From NCBI GenBank assembly GCA_964521715.1, contig CAZFSS010000011.1:1-64000 (forward strand): DNA of 64,000 bases, in the 5' to 3' direction. This DNA comes from DAOVRD01 sp964521715. Its GTDB lineage: Bacteria > Planctomycetota > Brocadiia > SM23-32. The notes beneath the pieces were generated by a model. It was not told the DNA's origin. It searched no databases and saw nothing but the letters and a program-made list of their open reading frames with translations. Positions 60,221-64,000 of this stretch are shown here, piece by piece (within the stretch, counting starts at the first letter, position 1; each line of letters opens with the position of its first letter). Position numbers and translations under genes: made by a program.

Positions 60221-62416
60221 GTGGAGTTCAGGGAACCGTTTTTGGTGCGAAGCTTGTCCGCGCTCGGTCGCGCTGCTGCGCCCCTTGCGCGGTTTCTTGC
60301 CCGCGTGATCCTGCTGCCCGTGGACCTGCTGTTTCTGGCCTTCGACGTGCTGTTCGTCAACCTCAAGAAGACCCGTCTGTTCGCCAACGACTGCCGCGGC
60401 CCATACGGCTTGCCGGGCGGTCCCTGCCCCCCGGTGCAGAAGTACACCAACCGGTTCCTGTTCCGCCTCGTATGCCGGGACGTGTGTGCGTCGGCGGAGG
60501 GAGGGCCCCTCATGTGCGGCGCCGCACGGAGCGCGAGGGTGTACGTTGCGCGCGGCATCCTGGTCGTCCTGCTGGCAGGCGGAATTGCGGCCGGGGTGGG
60601 CTGGGCCGTCATCAGGTTCTGGCCTTCGCTTGAGACGACCGCCCGCGATCCCGCGCTGCTGGCCAGGCTCGTAGCCGAAAGAAGGCAGCAGGCGCAGACG
60701 GCCCTGGAAGCCGGCAACTACACCGAAGCCCTCACGGCCTATCAGGGCGCGCTGGCGCTCCAGCTCGACAACAAGGAGCTGCGATACGAGGTCGGCCGTT
60801 GCTGGGAGGCCCTGGGAGAGCCCGAGACGGCGATGGCATGCTTCCGGGAGGCGGCTGAGGGCGACGACGCCTGGGCGCCGGCCGCCAATGCCCTGGCTCG
60901 TCTCTGCTACGAGAGGGGAGACGTCGGCCTGGCCGGAACCTACGCCGCCCGGGCCGTCGAGCTGGGCGCGGATGACGGTCCGACTCGCGCCATCCTGGCC
61001 GATCACTACCTGTGGCTGGGTGATCGGGAGACGGCAGCCCTCCACCTGGACGCTGCGCTGGCGAGAACGCCCGACCATGACGTCGTGCGCCTCGTCCGGG
61101 CGCGCAGCCTCATCCTTGACGGCCAGCTTGACGCTGCGGATGGGCTCCTGCGGTCGATCAGGAAGGATTCGAAGGTCTCGCTCCTGGCTGAGATGCACGG
61201 GCTCGACTTGCTCTGGAAGCGGGGTCGGCGGAGCGAGGCGATCGAGGCAATGCAGCAGCTCGCCCGCGAGCACCCCAAGCTGGCGGGACCTTCCCTTCTG
61301 CTGGTGGACGCCCTCTTCTCCGTGGGCCAACGGCGGGAGGCCCTCGCCGAGACGAAGGGCCTGGAGGAGAGGTTCCCCGGCTCGCCGGCGGTCCTGTTCA
61401 GGCTCGCCAGCATACTGGCCAAGCACGGGGCCGATGGCCGGGCCATCCAGGTCGCAGAGGGCTGCGAGGGCGATCCTGAGTTCAGTCAGGCCGCCGGCAT
61501 CCTGACGGGCAACGTCTACCTCCGCCTGGGCCTTCCTGAGCTCGCCCAGGCCGGCGCCCGCCGCGTCCTCGCACAGGAGATGAACCACGTGCCCGCCCTC
61601 CTGCTGTCCGCACGGGCGGCACTTGCGCAAGGGGACGCCGACGAGGCCAGGCGCCGCGCAGCGGCGGCGGTGCAGGCCGCGCCGCAGAACGCGAACGCCT
61701 GGCAGTTGCTGGCCAACGCGCAGACAGCCTCCGGCGACGCCGCCGGCGCGCTGGAGAGCCTGGCCAGAGCCTGCAAACTGAGCCCGGAGGCGGGGGACCT
61801 TCGCCAGGAGCACGGGCTGGCCCTCGTGGCGGCAGGCAGGAATGCCGAGGCCCGCGAGGAACTCCTGAAGGCTGCCCAGTTGCTCCCCATGCCTTACCAC
61901 GTGTACACGACCCTGGGCATCCTGGCGCAGCAGGAGGGGGACCGGGCGCAGGCCGAGCAGTACTACGGCAAAGCCCTGCAAGCGGCCCCTGAGCAAGCCG
62001 CTGTGGCCGCCAACAACCTGGCCGACATGCTCCTGGCGCAAGAAAGGGACCTGCCGCTGGCGCTGGCCTTCGCGTATCTGGCGTACACCCATTCGCGGGG
62101 CACCCCGCAGGAGGCGGAGGTCGCGGACACGCTCGCCCACGCCCTCATCAAGATGGGCTACCCTCTGTATGCCCTGGCGGCCGCACGCCTGGCCGCCGGC
62201 GCGAAGCCGGACGCGGCGGACCGCCAGTTCAGGCTGGGGCTCGCGGAGGCAGCCGCCGGCAACACGGAGGCGGCCGTGGCAGCGCTCGCGCGGGCCCGGG
62301 CGCAGAGCCCCGAGGCCGAGTGGGTGCCCTTCGCCGGGCAGCTTCTGGAGAAGCTGAAGAAGGGCGAAGAGCGGCCGGCGGAATCAGGCGGCGGGCCGGG
62401 CGCCGCGGCCGAGTGA
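60221..62416 (+). CDS. TPR-repeat membrane protein
   Basis: 731 residues from a GTG at 60221. The N-terminus is membrane-associated: a first hydrophobic stretch (PLARFLARVILLPVDLLFLA), a Cys-rich loop (NDCRGPYGLPGGPCPP, CRDVCASAEGG) and a second helix (RGILVVLLAGGIAAGVGWAV). About 14 TPRs follow (from AQTALEAGNYTEALTAYQGA to the end), with the usual Ala/Gly/Tyr spacing. Large TPR proteins occur beside exosortases (PrsT-like), where they probably aid export or polysaccharide assembly. It precedes the exosortase by 65 bases. Confidence 0.85.
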   Translation: MEFREPFLVRSLSALGRAAAPLARFLARVILLPVDLLFLAFDVLFVNLKKTRLFANDCRGPYGLPGGPCPPVQKYTNRFLFRLVCRDVCASAEGGPLMCGAARSARVYVARGILVVLLAGGIAAGVGWAVIRFWPSLETTARDPALLARLVAERRQQAQTALEAGNYTEALTAYQGALALQLDNKELRYEVGRCWEALGEPETAMACFREAAEGDDAWAPAANALARLCYERGDVGLAGTYAARAVELGADDGPTRAILADHYLWLGDRETAALHLDAALARTPDHDVVRLVRARSLILDGQLDAADGLLRSIRKDSKVSLLAEMHGLDLLWKRGRRSEAIEAMQQLAREHPKLAGPSLLLVDALFSVGQRREALAETKGLEERFPGSPAVLFRLASILAKHGADGRAIQVAEGCEGDPEFSQAAGILTGNVYLRLGLPELAQAGARRVLAQEMNHVPALLLSARAALAQGDADEARRRAAAAVQAAPQNANAWQLLANAQTASGDAAGALESLARACKLSPEAGDLRQEHGLALVAAGRNAEAREELLKAAQLLPMPYHVYTTLGILAQQEGDRAQAEQYYGKALQAAPEQAAVAANNLADMLLAQERDLPLALAFAYLAYTHSRGTPQEAEVADTLAHALIKMGYPLYALAAARLAAGAKPDAADRQFRLGLAEAAAGNTEAAVAALARARAQSPEAEWVPFAGQLLEKLKKGEERPAESGGGPGAAAE

Positions 62417-62481
62417 CCTGCGGTTCGGCCGCTGCTTCCGCCGCTGTTTCGGCCGCATTGCCCTGAGGGCCGGACGACGGC

Positions 62482-64000
62482 ATGAGCGCTGGCGAAACAC
62501 ATCAGCCTCTCGAGGCCGTGGACGGCGGGCGTCCCCGTCGCCTCCGCTGGCCGGCCGTTTGGGCCGCGCTGGCGGCGCTCATCGCGGCGGACTACGCGTG
62601 GACCCTCCATGATCTTGTGCGGGGCTGGCTTGCCAAAGACCGCCTGCTCTTGGGGCTGGTGGTGCTGGCGGGGGCGGCCTACCTGACATGGGACAGGCGG
62701 CGGCAAGTGGCGCGCGCGCCGATCCGGCCCTCGAAGTGGGGACTCGCCTTCATGTTCGGGGCGCTGCTCGTCTTGCTTGTGGGAACGCGGGCCAGGCTCG
62801 TGTCGCACGTCATCGACGTCGGGGGCATGAGCAGCGTCTTCCTGCGCGGCGTGTCGCTCGTCATGCTGCTCTGCGGGACGGTGATCGCGTTCGCCGGATG
62901 GCAGGCCATGCGTCCCCTGTGGCTGCCGGCCGTGCTGCTGCTCTTCATCTACCCGGAGAACTACTTCACCGCGTACTGGGTCCCGTTGCGCTTGCAGACG
63001 CTGGCCGCTGTCGCCAGCGAGAAGATCGTCGCTGCGTTGGGGAACGTCGTCGTCCGCGAGGGACACGAGTTGGGCACGGCCGGGTTCACGGCAAACGTGG
63101 AGGAGGCGTGCAGCGGCATTCGGTCGCTGATGACGGTGGTGCCGGCGGCGCTGTTCATGGGTGGCTGCGCGCTGCGCAAGGCAGGGAGCAAGATCGCGCT
63201 CGTCCTGATAGCCGTGCCCCTTACGGTGCTGGCGAACGTCTTCCGCGTCAGCACCACGGTGCTTCTGGGCATCTACGTGGGAGAGCGGGCAGCCGAGGGC
63301 TTCTTCCACTACTTCGCGGGATTCGGGGTGTTCTTGGTGTGCCTCCTCGGCTTGCTGGTGGTGATGAAGATGCTGGCGCTGGTTGAGGACGCCGACCGCC
63401 GCGGGGCCGACGAGCGGCGCGTCCTGGCCCCTGAAGATGCTCAACCGGCCGGCGCGGACGGTTTCACTCCGCTCAGGCCACGCGGGGCGCTGTTGGCCGC
63501 GGGCATCGTTCTGGCGGCCGGCCTGCTCTTCCAGGCGTTTGAGACGCGGCGTTTGCACGAGGCCATGCGGAGGTACCCGGCCGAACTGCGGGACGAACTC
63601 CCCCTGAGTGTGGACGGGTGGGAGGGCAGGGACGCCTCCCTTCCGCCCGAGGCCCTGCAGGAGATCCTCGCCGAGAGGCAGCCCACGGACTGGCTCTGCC
63701 GGCAATACCGGGCGGCGCGCAGCGAGCCGCTCGATGTCATCGCGCTCTACTGGACCGTCGGGGCCGGGACATTGGGCGTGAGGCGGGGGCATTCGGCCGA
63801 GTTCTGCCTGCCTTCGCGCGGAATGCAGCAGGTATGGTCGCGGGACGTCACGGTCCCCACGGATTCGGAGCTCATCCCGGAGATAGCGCTGCGCATGGGC
63901 AAGTTCTCCGGGCTCGGCACCAGCGTCCTGGTCACAACCTGGCAGCAGGCCGGCCTCAGGCCGTTCTCCCGGGTGCCCGCGCGCGTGCCGGCGGGCGCTC
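62482..64000 (+). CDS. Exosortase with C-terminal EpsI-like domain (runs off the window)
   Basis: At least 506 residues, no stop before 64000. Eight or so hydrophobic helices carry the exosortase triad: Cys210 in VEEACSGIRSLM, Arg in LANVFRVS and His in EGFFHYFAGFGVF. After a charged break (about 310-335) comes a further helix and a soluble EpsI/DUF3485-like domain (PLSVDGWEGRDASLP, FCLPSRGM), as in the fused XrtA-EpsI type. Exosortases recognise PEP-CTERM tails such as that at 59991. ATG start; co-transcribed with the TPR gene. Incomplete at its 3' end. Confidence 0.92.
   Translation, partial: MSAGETHQPLEAVDGGRPRRLRWPAVWAALAALIAADYAWTLHDLVRGWLAKDRLLLGLVVLAGAAYLTWDRRRQVARAPIRPSKWGLAFMFGALLVLLVGTRARLVSHVIDVGGMSSVFLRGVSLVMLLCGTVIAFAGWQAMRPLWLPAVLLLFIYPENYFTAYWVPLRLQTLAAVASEKIVAALGNVVVREGHELGTAGFTANVEEACSGIRSLMTVVPAALFMGGCALRKAGSKIALVLIAVPLTVLANVFRVSTTVLLGIYVGERAAEGFFHYFAGFGVFLVCLLGLLVVMKMLALVEDADRRGADERRVLAPEDAQPAGADGFTPLRPRGALLAAGIVLAAGLLFQAFETRRLHEAMRRYPAELRDELPLSVDGWEGRDASLPPEALQEILAERQPTDWLCRQYRAARSEPLDVIALYWTVGAGTLGVRRGHSAEFCLPSRGMQQVWSRDVTVPTDSELIPEIALRMGKFSGLGTSVLVTTWQQAGLRPFSRVPARVPAGA

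Overview
The window is GC-rich bacterial chromosome that I place in the Planctomycetota. The evidence is a 2,750-residue secreted protein opening with a planctomycete-type LEPR-XLL motif, a PEP-CTERM protein near an exosortase, two sulfatase-like alkaline-phosphatase-superfamily hydrolases, and a cluster of Gfo/Idh/MocA oxidoreductases with sugar-processing enzymes. The phylum rests on these family signatures, not on a marker gene.

Region 1 (1-6550) starts with a truncated copy of a gene whose full version lies at 7398. A tight signalling operon follows: cheD, a four-PAS hybrid histidine kinase overlapping it by ATGA, and two response regulators with HD-GYP (cyclic-di-GMP phosphodiesterase) outputs.

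Region 2 (about 6.6-17.1 kb) is an accessory island, by eye lower in GC. Minus-strand genes encode a Cys-rich protein, a coiled-coil protein, a sigma-factor-like protein, two unrecognised proteins, two ParB-like proteins and a reverse transcriptase (RT). About 0.9 kb of hairpin-rich, apparently non-coding DNA separates the RT stop from the second ParB-like gene. Divergent from the RT is a phage-type repressor whose S24 domain has lost its serine and lysine. A palindrome lies at the predicted RT transcription start. The island ends at a fragment holding the 3' half of tRNA-Leu(GAG), the usual scar of tRNA-directed integration, preceded by iteron-like and direct repeats. The RT with its neighbouring structured region and dead-protease repressor is my best candidate for an undescribed system.

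Region 3 (17.4-47.1 kb) is catabolic. A forward operon holds two paralogous oxidoreductases, a TIM-barrel isomerase, two paralogous hydrolases with Thr in place of the sulfatase Cys, and a cobamide-methyltransferase/URO-D-like protein. Next come an amidohydrolase, a HEPN-like protein and a GH140-like secreted protein. A reverse operon (DUF1846, oxidoreductase, D-threonine-aldolase-like, cyclase, SMP-30, D-aminoacylase, SDR) is followed by two large secreted carbohydrate-active proteins, then forward MBL-fold, creatininase and radical SAM genes. Three copies of a 168-bp MITE-like element (two identical) sit exactly at gene 3' ends.

Region 4 (47.3-64 kb) holds a zinc-ribbon/RDD membrane protein, a 5'-truncated reading frame and lexA, then a surface/secretion block: the giant C25-type protease, a papain-like PEP-CTERM protease, a TPR membrane protein and an exosortase running off the window. 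Several predicted promoters share a 17-bp spacer and TATACT/TACACT-like -10 boxes.
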